From: Prevotella sp.
GTDB taxonomy: Bacteria; Bacteroidota; Bacteroidia; Bacteroidales; Bacteroidaceae
Length of the DNA stretch: 64,000 bases
NCBI GenBank assembly: GCA_017412705.1
Contig: JAFPWS010000045.1
Location: 1-64,000 of the forward strand
Direction: 5' to 3'
Below, in pieces: positions 43,284 to 52,208 of the stretch (its first letter is position 1; every line of letters begins with the position of its first letter). A program made the translations under genes and the position numbers. The notes beneath the pieces are model-generated. The model was not told the origin of the DNA. It made no database searches and saw only the letters and a program-made list of their open reading frames with translations.

Positions 43284-44813
43284 ATGAAATACATTACTAA
43301 AACGATGCTTAGCGTTGTACTCTGCATGGTCTGCACCCACACAATGACGGCACAAGTCGTCAACTTCTCCATGGAAGCAGAGGCAGCAGCCAAAAACACA
43401 CCAGAGGGATGGCAGGAAGTAAACTTGCCTCAACTACCCACCTTCACTACGGATAATACGTTCTATATCAACGATGAGCGATTTGGCGCCTCCACCTCGT
43501 CAGAAGACAATACAAAGGCCATCCAGGCAGCCCTCGACGCAGCCAACAAGGCAGGCGGAGGCATGGTGGTGATTCCTGCTGGAGAATGGCTCAGCAATAC
43601 CATTCAGGTGGGTTCGAAGACAGTGTTGCACCTATGTGCCGGTGCCACCCTGAAATGGATTGCTTGGGGCAACCGCAGTGCCACTGAGGGCAACAATTTC
43701 ATTACTCACAAGGGAACACCCACCGACGTAGTAATTGAGGGTGAGGGGCCGACATCCATCCTCGATGGACAAGGTGGTCCGTGGTGGGTACACTATAAAG
43801 ATGACGGTGTGAAAAGGGGCAATATGATCCGTTTCGGTAATGGCAATCGTTTCCTATACCGCAACTTCCGCATCCAGAATGCTCCTGGTGCTAACCTAAC
43901 CATCGGACAGTCTGGCAGAGGTGCCCACACGACCATTCACGACATCGAAATCAACAACCCCGACTCAGAGGCCAGCACACCCTCACACAATACCGATGGC
44001 ATTCCCATCTGGACCCAATATGTTAATATCTACAACTGTACTATTGACACGGGTGATGACAACGTGGTAACTGACTCTGAAGCCAGATACGTACACGTAT
44101 GGAACTGCGACTTCAAACACGGACACGGAGCTTCCCTTGGCAGCTATACGGTTAATATGCACCATATCATCTACGAGAACCTGACCTTCGACGGCACAGG
44201 CTGTGGTTTCCGTCTAAAGTCGAATATAGGCCGTAGCGGCGATGTGCACGACATCATCTTCCGTAACTGCACGATGAATAACGTCGAGGCCCCCATCTGG
44301 ATTACTGCATGGTACGATGTCACGCCAGACCTTACTTCTGCAGCCCAGACCAAAACGTCGACTACCCCTGAATTCCATAACATCTTAATACAGAACGTGA
44401 CTGCATCAGGCTATACAGGGACACGAAACAGTAACGACAAGAAGTATAATGGTATCCAGATAGCAGGTCGTCCTGAAAGTCCTGCCTACGATATAACCTT
44501 CGACAACGTTCAGATTACACACCGTAACGGTGTCAGACTGTTCTTTTGCAAGGACATCAAGTTCATCAATGGCTGCACCTTTACCAGAACGAAGGACAAT
44601 GTGACGGTGAAGGCTACGGATGCAGACTTAAGCGCTGTCATGGAGAACTTGCACGAGGCCGAATATACATGGAATAAGACAACTGGCATTAACCTGATGA
44701 CCACACAACAGCCTTCTTCAGAGGCTACGACCTACAACCTGCAAGGCATGCCAGTAAATCATCCTCAGAAGGGCATCTATATTCAGAACGGAAAGAAAAT
44801 CGTGATTAAATAA
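43284..44813 (+). CDS. secreted polygalacturonase, GH28
   Basis: Hydrolyses the galacturonan backbone. 509 residues with a signal peptide (about 1-22, ending MTAQ). All GH28 motifs are visible: NTDGI (236-240), GDDN (257-260, catalytic Asp pair; the family often has GDDC), GHGASLGS (280-287) and RLKS (310-313). The beta-helix is followed by a type IX-like tail (YNLQGMPV ... KGIYIQNGKKIVIK). Endo or exo action cannot be decided. It lies 18 bases after the lyase fusion gene. The last codons are part of a 64-bp perfect repeat shared with the end of the PL10 gene. Confidence 0.93.
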   Translation: MKYITKTMLSVVLCMVCTHTMTAQVVNFSMEAEAAAKNTPEGWQEVNLPQLPTFTTDNTFYINDERFGASTSSEDNTKAIQAALDAANKAGGGMVVIPAGEWLSNTIQVGSKTVLHLCAGATLKWIAWGNRSATEGNNFITHKGTPTDVVIEGEGPTSILDGQGGPWWVHYKDDGVKRGNMIRFGNGNRFLYRNFRIQNAPGANLTIGQSGRGAHTTIHDIEINNPDSEASTPSHNTDGIPIWTQYVNIYNCTIDTGDDNVVTDSEARYVHVWNCDFKHGHGASLGSYTVNMHHIIYENLTFDGTGCGFRLKSNIGRSGDVHDIIFRNCTMNNVEAPIWITAWYDVTPDLTSAAQTKTSTTPEFHNILIQNVTASGYTGTRNSNDKKYNGIQIAGRPESPAYDITFDNVQITHRNGVRLFFCKDIKFINGCTFTRTKDNVTVKATDADLSAVMENLHEAEYTWNKTTGINLMTTQQPSSEATTYNLQGMPVNHPQKGIYIQNGKKIVIK

Positions 44814-44831
44814 TATGAAGAAACTACTTTT
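44768..44831 (+). repeat. 64-bp perfect direct repeat, copy 1
   Basis: Identical to 46680-46743. It covers the last 15 codons of GH28, its stop codon, one base, and the first codons of a gene start (MKKLL). The second copy covers the same parts of PL10 and GH3. Weaker similarity (about 75-85%) continues to 44856. Confidence 0.95.
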
Positions 44832-44862
44832 TACTCCCCTACTCATGCTGGGAACTTACTAA
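44815..44862 (+). pseudogene. truncated duplicate of the GH3 gene start
   Basis: ATG followed by 14 more codons (MKKLLFTPLLMLGTY) and a stop. It aligns without gaps to the start of the GH3 gene at 46727 (MKKLLLTTLLTLSTS), one base after the upstream stop codon in both cases. The similarity ends at 44856, exactly where a second repeat (44856-44875, equal to 43255-43274) begins. This is a 5' remnant left by rearrangement, not a working gene. Confidence 0.85.
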
Positions 44863-44875
44863 ATAAACAAATCAA
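44856..44875 (+). repeat. 20-bp repeat shared with the GH28 leader
   Basis: TTACTAAATAAACAAATCAA here is identical to 43255-43274, which spans the last codons of the PL1 fusion gene and the leader of GH28. It forms the breakpoint between the GH3 remnant and the leader of the PL10 gene. Confidence 0.9.
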
Positions 44876-44895
44876 TAAAAACTACTAAAGAAAAA

Positions 44896-46725
44896 ATGAA
44901 AAGAACATTGTTACTATTAGCTTTTGCCGTTGCTTTCCTTGCAGGCGGCTATGCTCAAACAGCTTCTTCTATGAAATGGTCTGACATCTGTTCGGGCAAG
45001 ATGCCTGCCGACTGGTATGGTAGTGAAGAAGCACAACAGATTGCTGACAGGTTGCTGAACAACCAGAAGAACAGCGGTGGTTGGATGAAGAACATCGAAT
45101 TCCACAAAGAGGACGATTCCAGTGCCAAAAGCGAGCACTCCTGTCTGGACAACGGTGCCACCACAATGGAGATGCGTTTCCTGGCCAAGGTGTACCAGAA
45201 AACCAAAGCTGCCAAGTACCAGGAATCGTTCCAGAAGGCACTCAACATGATTTTTACGGCAGAGAAGAGCGTGGGCGGCTGGTCGCAGTACTGGCCACTA
45301 TCAGGCAATGGCAGCTACCAGGACTACATCACCTTCAATGATGACCTGATGACCAACGTCATGAAAATACTCAAGGACATCTACACCAACAAGGGCGACT
45401 TTGCCGAAATCGTCGACGAGACCAACCGTACCAAGTGCCAGACCTCGTTCGACAAGGCCATCGAGTGCATCATCAACTGCCAGGTGGACGATAATGGCAC
45501 TAAAGCGGCCTGGTGTGCCCAGCACGACCCCGACGACTTCCTGCCCATGGAAGGCCGTCCCCATGAACTGCCCTCCATCAGTGGCTACGAGTCGGCCAGT
45601 CTGCTGTCATACCTGATGACGATTGAGAATCCCTCCAAGGCTCTGCAGAACACCATCCACACCGCTATCGCCTGGCTAGATGCCCACAAGTACAAGGACA
45701 ACGCCGCCGTAGAGAGCTTCACCAATGCCAACGGAGAGGATGACCGCCACATCGTCGACAAGGCAGGCAGTGCCGTTTGGGGTCGCTTCATTCAGTTGGG
45801 CGGTGAGACAGGCAAGGCAAACTATCAGAAGTTCTTCAACAAACTAAAAGATCGCAACAAGTCTCGTTCTTATTCCACAGGAGGCAATACCTACACTTAT
45901 AAAGAATATGAGATTGCCACCAACTCGTACAATCCTGAGAAGGCATACCAGCCTATCTTCGCCATCTACGACAACACACTCCAGCATCTGTATTACCGCT
46001 TTCTCTACAGCTATGAGGATGCAGATTATACGACTGACTGGAAAGGATGCTCTGTTCCAACTTCCTTGAATGCGCTCCGTCGCACAAAGTACCAGTTCAT
46101 GGGTAGCTGGCCGCTCAACGCCATCAAGAACGAGTATCCCGCTTGGAAACAGCGCATAGAGAGTCAAGGCGGTGAAGACTTCACGACCCACGTGCTCTCG
46201 ACAGAGACCAATACGGGCGACAACAGTTCCTCAGAATATCATTTTGACAACGGCATCACCATCACGAATACCAAAAGTAAAGGCTATGGAGCAGGCAAGT
46301 CGAATACCGTCAAGTATTCTGCCGGTGTAGACTATACCGTCACCCTTCCTGTCAACATGAAGATTTCCAAGGTGTCGTTCTACGGCTACGACAACTACGA
46401 TTCCGATGCCTACATCAATAGTTTCAACGGCACGCAGTATGGCACGACTGACTACGTCTTCCCAGCCAAAAACGGTGACGATATGACCTACGTCACCCAC
46501 ACGCTGACAGCTGCCAATCCCATCACCGGCAGCTTTACGTTCTCGCTGGGCAACAAGCAGTGCTGTCTTATCCTCACCCTCTATCAGAATAACGGAAGCA
46601 CCGCCATCACCCTCCCTGTCTCCGATGAGCAGCAGACGCCCCTCTATAATCTCCACGGCATACGTGTTGACAAACCCTCGAAGGGCATCTATATTCAGAA
46701 CGGAAAGAAAATCGTGATTAAATAA
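44896..46725 (+). CDS. secreted pectate lyase, PL10, with C-terminal binding-like module
   Basis: Cleaves polygalacturonate by beta-elimination. 609 residues: signal peptide (about 1-22), then an (alpha/alpha) toroid catalytic domain of the PL10 type (about 25-435) with MPADWYGSEEAQQIADRLLNNQKNSGGW, GGWSQYWPLSG, ITFNDDLMTNVMKIL and GYESASLLSYLM. A beta module follows (about 440-575, TVTLPVNMKISKVSFYGYDN; SLGNKQCCLILTL) that matches the second module of the 37856 protein. The tail (YNLHGIRV ... KGIYIQNGKKIVIK) is type IX-like. The gene is flanked by a 64-bp duplication, which suggests it was inserted between GH28 and GH3. Confidence 0.9.
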   Translation: MKRTLLLLAFAVAFLAGGYAQTASSMKWSDICSGKMPADWYGSEEAQQIADRLLNNQKNSGGWMKNIEFHKEDDSSAKSEHSCLDNGATTMEMRFLAKVYQKTKAAKYQESFQKALNMIFTAEKSVGGWSQYWPLSGNGSYQDYITFNDDLMTNVMKILKDIYTNKGDFAEIVDETNRTKCQTSFDKAIECIINCQVDDNGTKAAWCAQHDPDDFLPMEGRPHELPSISGYESASLLSYLMTIENPSKALQNTIHTAIAWLDAHKYKDNAAVESFTNANGEDDRHIVDKAGSAVWGRFIQLGGETGKANYQKFFNKLKDRNKSRSYSTGGNTYTYKEYEIATNSYNPEKAYQPIFAIYDNTLQHLYYRFLYSYEDADYTTDWKGCSVPTSLNALRRTKYQFMGSWPLNAIKNEYPAWKQRIESQGGEDFTTHVLSTETNTGDNSSSEYHFDNGITITNTKSKGYGAGKSNTVKYSAGVDYTVTLPVNMKISKVSFYGYDNYDSDAYINSFNGTQYGTTDYVFPAKNGDDMTYVTHTLTAANPITGSFTFSLGNKQCCLILTLYQNNGSTAITLPVSDEQQTPLYNLHGIRVDKPSKGIYIQNGKKIVIK

Positions 46726-46743
46726 TATGAAGAAACTACTTTT
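46680..46743 (+). repeat. 64-bp perfect direct repeat, copy 2
   Basis: Identical to 44768-44831, offset by 1912 bp. Spans the end of PL10 and the first codons of GH3. Confidence 0.95.
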
Positions 46744-49321
46744 AACTACCCTACTAACGCTGAGCACTTCTGTGCTGATGGCGCAGATGCCTTATCAGAA
46801 TCCACAGCTGTCGGCAGAAGAAAGAGCCAAGGACCTGCTGGGACGACTGACCATAGAAGAGAAGAGCAAGCTGATGATGGACGTGTCGCCAGCTATTCCC
46901 CGTCTGGGCATTCCATCCTTCCAGTGGTGGAACGAGGCGCTGCATGGCGTAGGCCGCAACGGCTTCACAACCGTATTCCCCATCACCACACAGATGGCTG
47001 CCTCATGGGACGACGCCCTGCTCTATCAGGTATTCACCGCTGTCAGTGACGAGGCGCGTGCCAAGAACCAAGAAGCCAAGAAGACCGGCAAGGTACAACG
47101 CTATCAGGGCCTGTCGTTCTGGACACCTAATATCAACATATTCCGTGACCCCCGTTGGGGACGTGGTCAGGAAACCTATGGCGAAGACCCCTACCTGACA
47201 GAGCGCATGGGACTGGCTGTCGTCAACGGACTACAGGGACAGACGATGGACGGAAAACCTATGGGTGGCAAGTATGCCAAGCTGCTGGCCTGTGCCAAGC
47301 ACTTTGCCGTACATAGCGGTCCGGAGTGGAACCGTCACGTCTTCGACATCCAGCAGTTGCCTGAGCGCGACCTGTGGGAGACCTACCTGCCTGCCTTCAA
47401 GGCATTGGTACAGAAAGGCAATGTCGCTGAGGTGATGTGTGCCTACCAGCGCATCGATGGTGATCCCTGCTGCGGCAATGCCCGCTACGAGCGACAAATC
47501 CTACGTGACGAATGGGGCTTTAAGGGACTTATCACCAGCGATTGTGGTGCCATTCGCGACTTCCTGCCTTCATGGCATAACGTATCGAAGGACAATGAGG
47601 CTGCTGCTTCCAAGGCTGTTATCAGTGGTACCGACCTGGAGTGCGGCTCTGTCTATAAGCGTCTGCCAGAGGCCGTCAAACGTGGCGACATCACGGAACA
47701 GCAGATAGACATCAGTCTCTTGCGTCTGTTGAAGGCCCGCTTTGAGCTGGGCGACTTCGACAAGGACGAGCTGGTGGAGTGGACCAAGATTCCCAGCAGC
47801 GTCATTGCCTCGCAGGAGCACAAACAGCTGGCCCTGCAGATGGCTCGCGAGGGTATCGTGCTGCTGAAGAATAATGGCTGTCTCCCGTTAAAAGCTAACA
47901 GCCAACTGCCAAAAGCTAACAGTATTGTAGTCATGGGTCCGAATGCCAACGACAGCATCATGATGTGGGGCAACTACAGCGGCTATGCCACCAAGACCGT
48001 CACCGTACTGGAAGGTCTGCGCCAGCTGCTGGGCAACGTGCCTTACATACAAGGCTGTGGGCTGACACGCAACGAAGTCTTCGAGAGTCGCTTCGACAAG
48101 ATACGTGCACCGCTGGGCCAGCAAGGTATGCAGGCTGCTTATTGGAACAATACCGAGATGAAAGGTGCACCTGTCACTACCGTCCATCTGGCCAGTCCCA
48201 TCAACCTGAGCAATGGCGGCAACACCGTCTTTGCCCCTGGCGTCAACCTCGAGAATTTCTCAGCACGCTACGACGGCACGTTTATTCCCACTGAGGACGA
48301 GACGCTCTATCTGCGAGTAGGTGCTGACGACAAGGTACGAGTCATTGTCAATGGCGACACCATCGTCAACATCTGGAAAGTACGCCAACGCATTCAGGAG
48401 GCTACCCCAGAGCTGAAGGTCAAGAAGGGTGACAGCTATCGCATCCAAATAGACTACGTGCAGGAAGGTGGCATGGCAGCCATGCAGTTTGACGTCTGCA
48501 AGAAGCTGAGCCCCACTCGCGAGCAGCTGCTCAGCCAGATAGGCGATGCAGGAACGGTGGTATTCGTCGGTGGCATCTCACCACGTGTAGAAGGCGAGGA
48601 GATGAAGGTCAGCGATCCTGGCTTCAAGGGTGGCGACCGTACCGACATAGAACTTCCTGCTGTTCAACGCGAGCTGATGAAGATGCTCCACGAGGCAGGC
48701 AAGAAGGTGGTATTCGTCAACTGCTCTGGTGGTGCCATGGCCATGGTACCTGAGCAGGAGGAGACTTGTGATGCCATCCTACAGGCATGGTACGGTGGTG
48801 AGCGTGGTGGCCAGGCTGTGGCAGAGGTGCTGACAGGACAGTACAACCCCAGTGGCAAGCTGCCTATCACGTTCTACCGCAGCGTCAACGACCTGCCCGA
48901 CTTCCTCGACTACACCATGAAGAGCCGTACCTACCGTTACTTCCAGGGCCAGGTGCTCTATCCCTTCGGCTACGGTCTGAGCTACACGACATTCGACATC
49001 AGCAAGCCTGTCTATAAAAATAATAAGGTACGCGTAACGGTAAAGAACACTGGCATCATGGACGGCACCGAGGTGGTACAAGCCTATATACGCAACATGA
49101 CTGACACCGAAGGTCCGCTGAAGACCCTGCGTGCCTACCAGCGTGTCACGCTGAAGGCTGGCGAGAGCAAGACCGTAGACATTGACTTGCCACGCGAACG
49201 CTTCGAGGGTTGGGACGCCAAGGCCAATGCCATACGTGTCGTACCAGGACGGTACGAACTGATGGTAGGTTCGTCGAGTGCTGATAAAGACTTGAAGAAA
49301 ACAGTTGTGAACATCAAATAA
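46727..49321 (+). CDS. GH3 family beta-glycosidase with PA14 domain, beta-xylosidase-like
   Basis: 864 residues with a signal peptide (about 1-19). The GH3 N-terminal barrel contains the nucleophile Asp272 in GLITSDCGAIRDF; the SDCGAI form is typical of the beta-xylosidase / alpha-L-arabinofuranosidase branch rather than SDW of beta-glucosidases. RDPRWGRGQETYGEDPYLT and the KHFAVHSGPEWNRH motif are also present. A PA14 domain is inserted at about 455-600 (MQAAYWNN ... YVQEGGMAAMQFDV). The C-terminal fibronectin-like domain ends VNIK, with no type IX-like tail. In this operon it probably trims xylose or arabinose from xylogalacturonan or other side chains, but the exact sugar is not certain. 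A low-complexity KANSQLPKANS insert lies near residue 390. Confidence 0.92.
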   Translation: MKKLLLTTLLTLSTSVLMAQMPYQNPQLSAEERAKDLLGRLTIEEKSKLMMDVSPAIPRLGIPSFQWWNEALHGVGRNGFTTVFPITTQMAASWDDALLYQVFTAVSDEARAKNQEAKKTGKVQRYQGLSFWTPNINIFRDPRWGRGQETYGEDPYLTERMGLAVVNGLQGQTMDGKPMGGKYAKLLACAKHFAVHSGPEWNRHVFDIQQLPERDLWETYLPAFKALVQKGNVAEVMCAYQRIDGDPCCGNARYERQILRDEWGFKGLITSDCGAIRDFLPSWHNVSKDNEAAASKAVISGTDLECGSVYKRLPEAVKRGDITEQQIDISLLRLLKARFELGDFDKDELVEWTKIPSSVIASQEHKQLALQMAREGIVLLKNNGCLPLKANSQLPKANSIVVMGPNANDSIMMWGNYSGYATKTVTVLEGLRQLLGNVPYIQGCGLTRNEVFESRFDKIRAPLGQQGMQAAYWNNTEMKGAPVTTVHLASPINLSNGGNTVFAPGVNLENFSARYDGTFIPTEDETLYLRVGADDKVRVIVNGDTIVNIWKVRQRIQEATPELKVKKGDSYRIQIDYVQEGGMAAMQFDVCKKLSPTREQLLSQIGDAGTVVFVGGISPRVEGEEMKVSDPGFKGGDRTDIELPAVQRELMKMLHEAGKKVVFVNCSGGAMAMVPEQEETCDAILQAWYGGERGGQAVAEVLTGQYNPSGKLPITFYRSVNDLPDFLDYTMKSRTYRYFQGQVLYPFGYGLSYTTFDISKPVYKNNKVRVTVKNTGIMDGTEVVQAYIRNMTDTEGPLKTLRAYQRVTLKAGESKTVDIDLPRERFEGWDAKANAIRVVPGRYELMVGSSSADKDLKKTVVNIK

Positions 49322-49326
49322 CGAAC

Positions 49327-49355
49327 AAAGGCTGTCCGGATTCCCGACAGCCTTT
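49327..49355. terminator. bidirectional terminator between GH3 and the antiporter gene
   Basis: AAAGGCTGTC pairs with GACAGCCTTT; A and T runs on both sides allow it to serve both convergent genes. Confidence 0.85.
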
Positions 49356-49360
49356 ATTCG

Positions 49361-50296
49361 TTATAGGTTACTGATGAGCCACCATAGATAGACGCCATAG
49401 CCCCCAACAAGCAAGGCACCTTCCCAACGCTCTACCGTATAACGGGTAAAGGAGAAGAGCCATACGAGGGCGACAGACAGGAGCATCACTGCCAGATCGA
49501 GGGTGGTGATGCCTTCTATTTCCAAGGGACTGATAGTTGCCGTCAGTCCTAATATCAAAAGGATATTAAAGACGTTTGAACCGATGACATTTCCGATAGC
49601 AATAGCCGACTGTCCCTTGCGGGCGGCTACCACACTGGTAGCCAGCTCAGGCAGCGATGTACCGCCAGCCACTACAGTCAGTCCTACCATTCCCTCGCTA
49701 ATGCCCAGTGCATAGGCCACACTTGAGGCAGAGTCTACAAAGATATTACTACCGCCTATCAGACTGACCAGGCCTATCAGCAAGAGCGCTACCGACTTCC
49801 AAGGTCCTATGGGCTGCTGTTCACTTTCGGGTTCTGTCTTGCCCTTCTTAGCCTGCATCAAGGTGTAGGTCATAAAGGCTGCAAAGCCCAGCAGCAACAG
49901 TATTCCATCGGTGATACTGAGGAAACCGTCGAATGTCAATAACAGCAAAAGCACCGACGCGCCTACAGCGAATGGGATATCCTTCTTCACCGTAGAGCGG
50001 CTGATGACCATCGGAGCCACCATAGCAGCCACGCCTACGATGAGCATACAGTTCATGGTGTTAGAGCCTACCACATTGCCCACAGCCATATCGGGCGTTC
50101 CCTTCAAGGCAGACACCAGACTGACAAACAGTTCAGGTGCCGACGTTCCGGCAGCAACGATCGTCAGACCAATCACCATCTCCGGGATATTCATCCGACG
50201 TGCCAATGCAGACGCACCCTTCGTCAGCCAGTCGGCACCATTCAGTACCAGACTTACACCCACTATAATCAGTACAATATTCAACAAGACTTCCAT
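49361..50296 (-). CDS. calcium/sodium antiporter, CaCA family
   Basis: Inner-membrane Ca2+/Na+ (or Ca2+/H+) exchanger. 311 residues from the chosen start (MEVLLNIVLIIVG), with about ten hydrophobic segments. The two inverted alpha repeats are visible: GNVVGSNTMNCMLIVG in the first half and GNVIGSNVFNILLILG in the second, each preceded by GTSAPEL or GTSLPEL. The open frame extends 14 codons upstream to 50338 but would then run into the S4 gene; 50296 is one base after that gene's stop codon. Last in the L25-pth-S4 operon. Confidence 0.93.
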   Translation of the reverse strand: MEVLLNIVLIIVGVSLVLNGADWLTKGASALARRMNIPEMVIGLTIVAAGTSAPELFVSLVSALKGTPDMAVGNVVGSNTMNCMLIVGVAAMVAPMVISRSTVKKDIPFAVGASVLLLLLTFDGFLSITDGILLLLGFAAFMTYTLMQAKKGKTEPESEQQPIGPWKSVALLLIGLVSLIGGSNIFVDSASSVAYALGISEGMVGLTVVAGGTSLPELATSVVAARKGQSAIAIGNVIGSNVFNILLILGLTATISPLEIEGITTLDLAVMLLSVALVWLFSFTRYTVERWEGALLVGGYGVYLWWLISNL

Positions 50297-50297
50297 A

Positions 50298-50765
50298 CTA
50301 TTCGTCGCTATCATCGAAATCGAAATCAAAGTCACCATAGCCTTCCAGCGCAGGGCCTACAAACTCGTCCAGCGCACGACGGTCTTTCTTTGTTGGTCGC
50401 CCCGTTCCACGCTGACGATTGACGAAACCGCTGATGCGGTTCATCTCCAACAGCTCGTACTGGTCAGGAGTGGTTACATTTTCATAAATCTCAGGCAACA
50501 GCTTCGCCCCCACCCGCTGTTCTATTGTTTTCAGGATTTTGAACGAATAGGTCACAGGAGGCTTGCGCACACTAATCACCTCGCCCACTTTCACCATACG
50601 CGAAGGCTTTACGTTCATGCCCTCAATGGTGACACGCCCGTTCTTGATGGCATCAGCGGCAATGCTGCGTGTCTTGAAGATGCGCGCAGCCCACAGCCAT
50701 TTGTCAATGCGTGCAACACTCAGACCTTCTGGTCCAATGCCTCGGGCTTTTGTTGTTTCTGCCAT
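50298..50765 (-). CDS. S4-domain RNA-binding protein, Hsp15-like
   Basis: 155 residues. The S4 domain (about 18-75, [27 protein letters not shown]) matches heat-shock protein 15, which binds free 50S subunits carrying nascent chains. A conserved R(G/P)[10 protein letters not shown] stretch follows, and the end is strongly acidic ([11 protein letters not shown]). The only possible start overlaps the end of pth by 46 bases, so the first 15 residues are read from inside pth in another frame. Confidence 0.88.
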   Translation of the reverse strand: MAETTKARGIGPEGLSVARIDKWLWAARIFKTRSIAADAIKNGRVTIEGMNVKPSRMVKVGEVISVRKPPVTYSFKILKTIEQRVGAKLLPEIYENVTTPDQYELLEMNRISGFVNRQRGTGRPTKKDRRALDEFVGPALEGYGDFDFDFDDSDE

Positions 50766-51340
50766 AGTGGAGTCTTTCCAAACTTGTTATACTGATTCAT
50801 CGTCACGTCAATGCCTGCCAGAACGAAGCTCTTGATGATGTCCACAGCCATATCGACAGAAGGCTGCAGGTGCTCACGTTCCTCGGCAGAGAAGCGTCCC
50901 AGCACATGGTCTATCTGCATGCCTATGGGATAGTCGTTGCCAATACCCATGCGCAGACGGGCATACTGCTGACCTATCAACTGCTGGATATGTCCCAAGC
51001 CGTTGTGCCCGCCATTCGAGCCATTGGCTTTCAGGCGGAAAGCACCCAGCGGTAATGCCACATCGTCGCTGATGACCAGCAGACGGCTCTGCTCGATGTT
51101 CTCCTTGTTCAGCCAGTAGCGTACAGCATTGCCACTGAGGTTCATAAACGTGGTAGGTTTCAGCAAGAACACCTTACGCCCCTTTAACGACGTCTCTGCC
51201 ACGAAACCATAGCGTTTATCCTCAAAAACGATATTGGACGCCTTAGCAAAAGCGTCCAATACAATAAATCCAGTGTTGTGGCGGGTCTCGGCGTATTCAT
51301 CGCCAGGATTACCCAGTCCAACAATTAAGTACTTGTCCAT
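50720..51340 (-). CDS. pth: peptidyl-tRNA hydrolase
   Basis: Frees tRNA from peptidyl-tRNA that drops off the ribosome. 206 residues with the family motifs: [21 protein letters not shown] (Asn11, catalytic His21), [35 protein letters not shown] and [11 protein letters not shown]. Starts two bases after the L25 stop and overlaps the S4 gene by 46 bases. Confidence 0.97.
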   Translation of the reverse strand: MDKYLIVGLGNPGDEYAETRHNTGFIVLDAFAKASNIVFEDKRYGFVAETSLKGRKVFLLKPTTFMNLSGNAVRYWLNKENIEQSRLLVISDDVALPLGAFRLKANGSNGGHNGLGHIQQLIGQQYARLRMGIGNDYPIGMQIDHVLGRFSAEEREHLQPSVDMAVDIIKSFVLAGIDVTMNQYNKFGKTPLWQKQQKPEALDQKV

Positions 51341-51342
51341 AA

Positions 51343-51945
51343 TTACTCTGCGGCAGCAGCCTCAGCAGCAGCCGAACGAGAAGCACGAGTAGCCTTAACA
51401 GAGCATACGATAACCTCCTTCGGAGTAGCAATCTCCAGTCCCTCGAAGTTCAGCTGACCAACCTTGATGGCCTTACCCAGCTGCAACTCGGTAACGTCGA
51501 TGTCCAGCTTCTCAGGAATATTCTTGTAAGGAGCTGTCACGTCAATCTTACGGATAGAGAGGTTCAGACGACCACCATCGCGCACACCCTGAGCATGACC
51601 TGTCAGGTTCACGGGGATACCAACAGTGATAGCCTTAGTCTCGTTGATCTCGAAGAAGTCAGCGTGCAGCAGAGCATCCGTTGTGGGATGGAACTGAAGC
51701 TCCTTGATGATAGCCTTGTGCTCCTTACCGTCGATATTCAGATTGACAACATATACATGAGGAGTGTACACTGCCTTGCGCAGCTCAGCAGCAGATGCTG
51801 TGAATGCCATAGCCTCGGGCAGACCGTTCTCACCCTTCTTCTCACCATACAGATTGCAGGGAACCATGCCCTCCTTGCGAAGCAGCTTTGAGGCCTTCTT
51901 GCCTACGTCGGTGCGCTTCTGACCGTTTACGTTAATCTCTTTCAT
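51343..51945 (-). CDS. rplY: 50S ribosomal protein L25 (Ctc type)
   Basis: Binds 5S rRNA in the large subunit. 200 residues, the longer Ctc/TL5 form: N-terminal L25 domain (about 1-95; [34 protein letters not shown]) and C-terminal beta domain (about 100-185), ending in an alanine-rich tail. Start at 51945. It heads the operon with pth, S4 and the antiporter and has a long structured leader (51946-52053). Confidence 0.96.
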   Translation of the reverse strand: MKEINVNGQKRTDVGKKASKLLRKEGMVPCNLYGEKKGENGLPEAMAFTASAAELRKAVYTPHVYVVNLNIDGKEHKAIIKELQFHPTTDALLHADFFEINETKAITVGIPVNLTGHAQGVRDGGRLNLSIRKIDVTAPYKNIPEKLDIDVTELQLGKAIKVGQLNFEGLEIATPKEVIVCSVKATRASRSAAAEAAAAE

Positions 51946-52053
51946 AATTAAAATGTGTTACTCTAAAATTAAGTTTTTTTGCTTAATCCACCATCACACG
52001 TTGCGAAGGTTTAGCTCGGCATCCCCGCAGGGGGGGGAAGCCAAAAGCGGGTG
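51946..52053 (-). promoter_or_regulatory. structured leader of the L25 operon
   Basis: The 108-base leader between the promoter and the L25 ATG contains two hairpins: GGCTTCCCC...GGGGATGCC (52018-52042, uneven C8/G4 core) and ATTAAG / CTTAAT with an eight-base A-rich loop (51968-51987). Ribosomal protein leaders often carry autoregulatory structures. I do not match it to a named RNA family. Confidence 0.4.
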
Positions 52054-52085
52054 CAAAGGTACAAAGAAGTGAGCAAAATACCAAA
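52054..52085 (-). promoter_or_regulatory. promoter of the L25 operon
   Basis: Minus strand TTTG (52082-52085), 20 bases, TACCTTTG (52054-52061): full consensus. Confidence 0.75.
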
Positions 52086-52142
52086 TGAAAACTCATTTTT
52101 CTTTTTGTTTTGCCCAAAAGTGAAAATAAATTAGGATTAAAT

Positions 52143-52173
52143 TTTGCACTTTGCGCACTTATTCGTACCTTTG
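52143..52173 (+). promoter_or_regulatory. promoter of the nusB operon
   Basis: TTTG (52143-52146), 19 bases, TACCTTTG (52166-52173): full consensus, 35 bases before the ATG. Divergent from the L25 promoter about 60 bp away. Confidence 0.75.
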
Positions 52174-52208
52174 CAGACTGATAAGAGTATCAAAGAGAGT
52201 TAGAAGCT

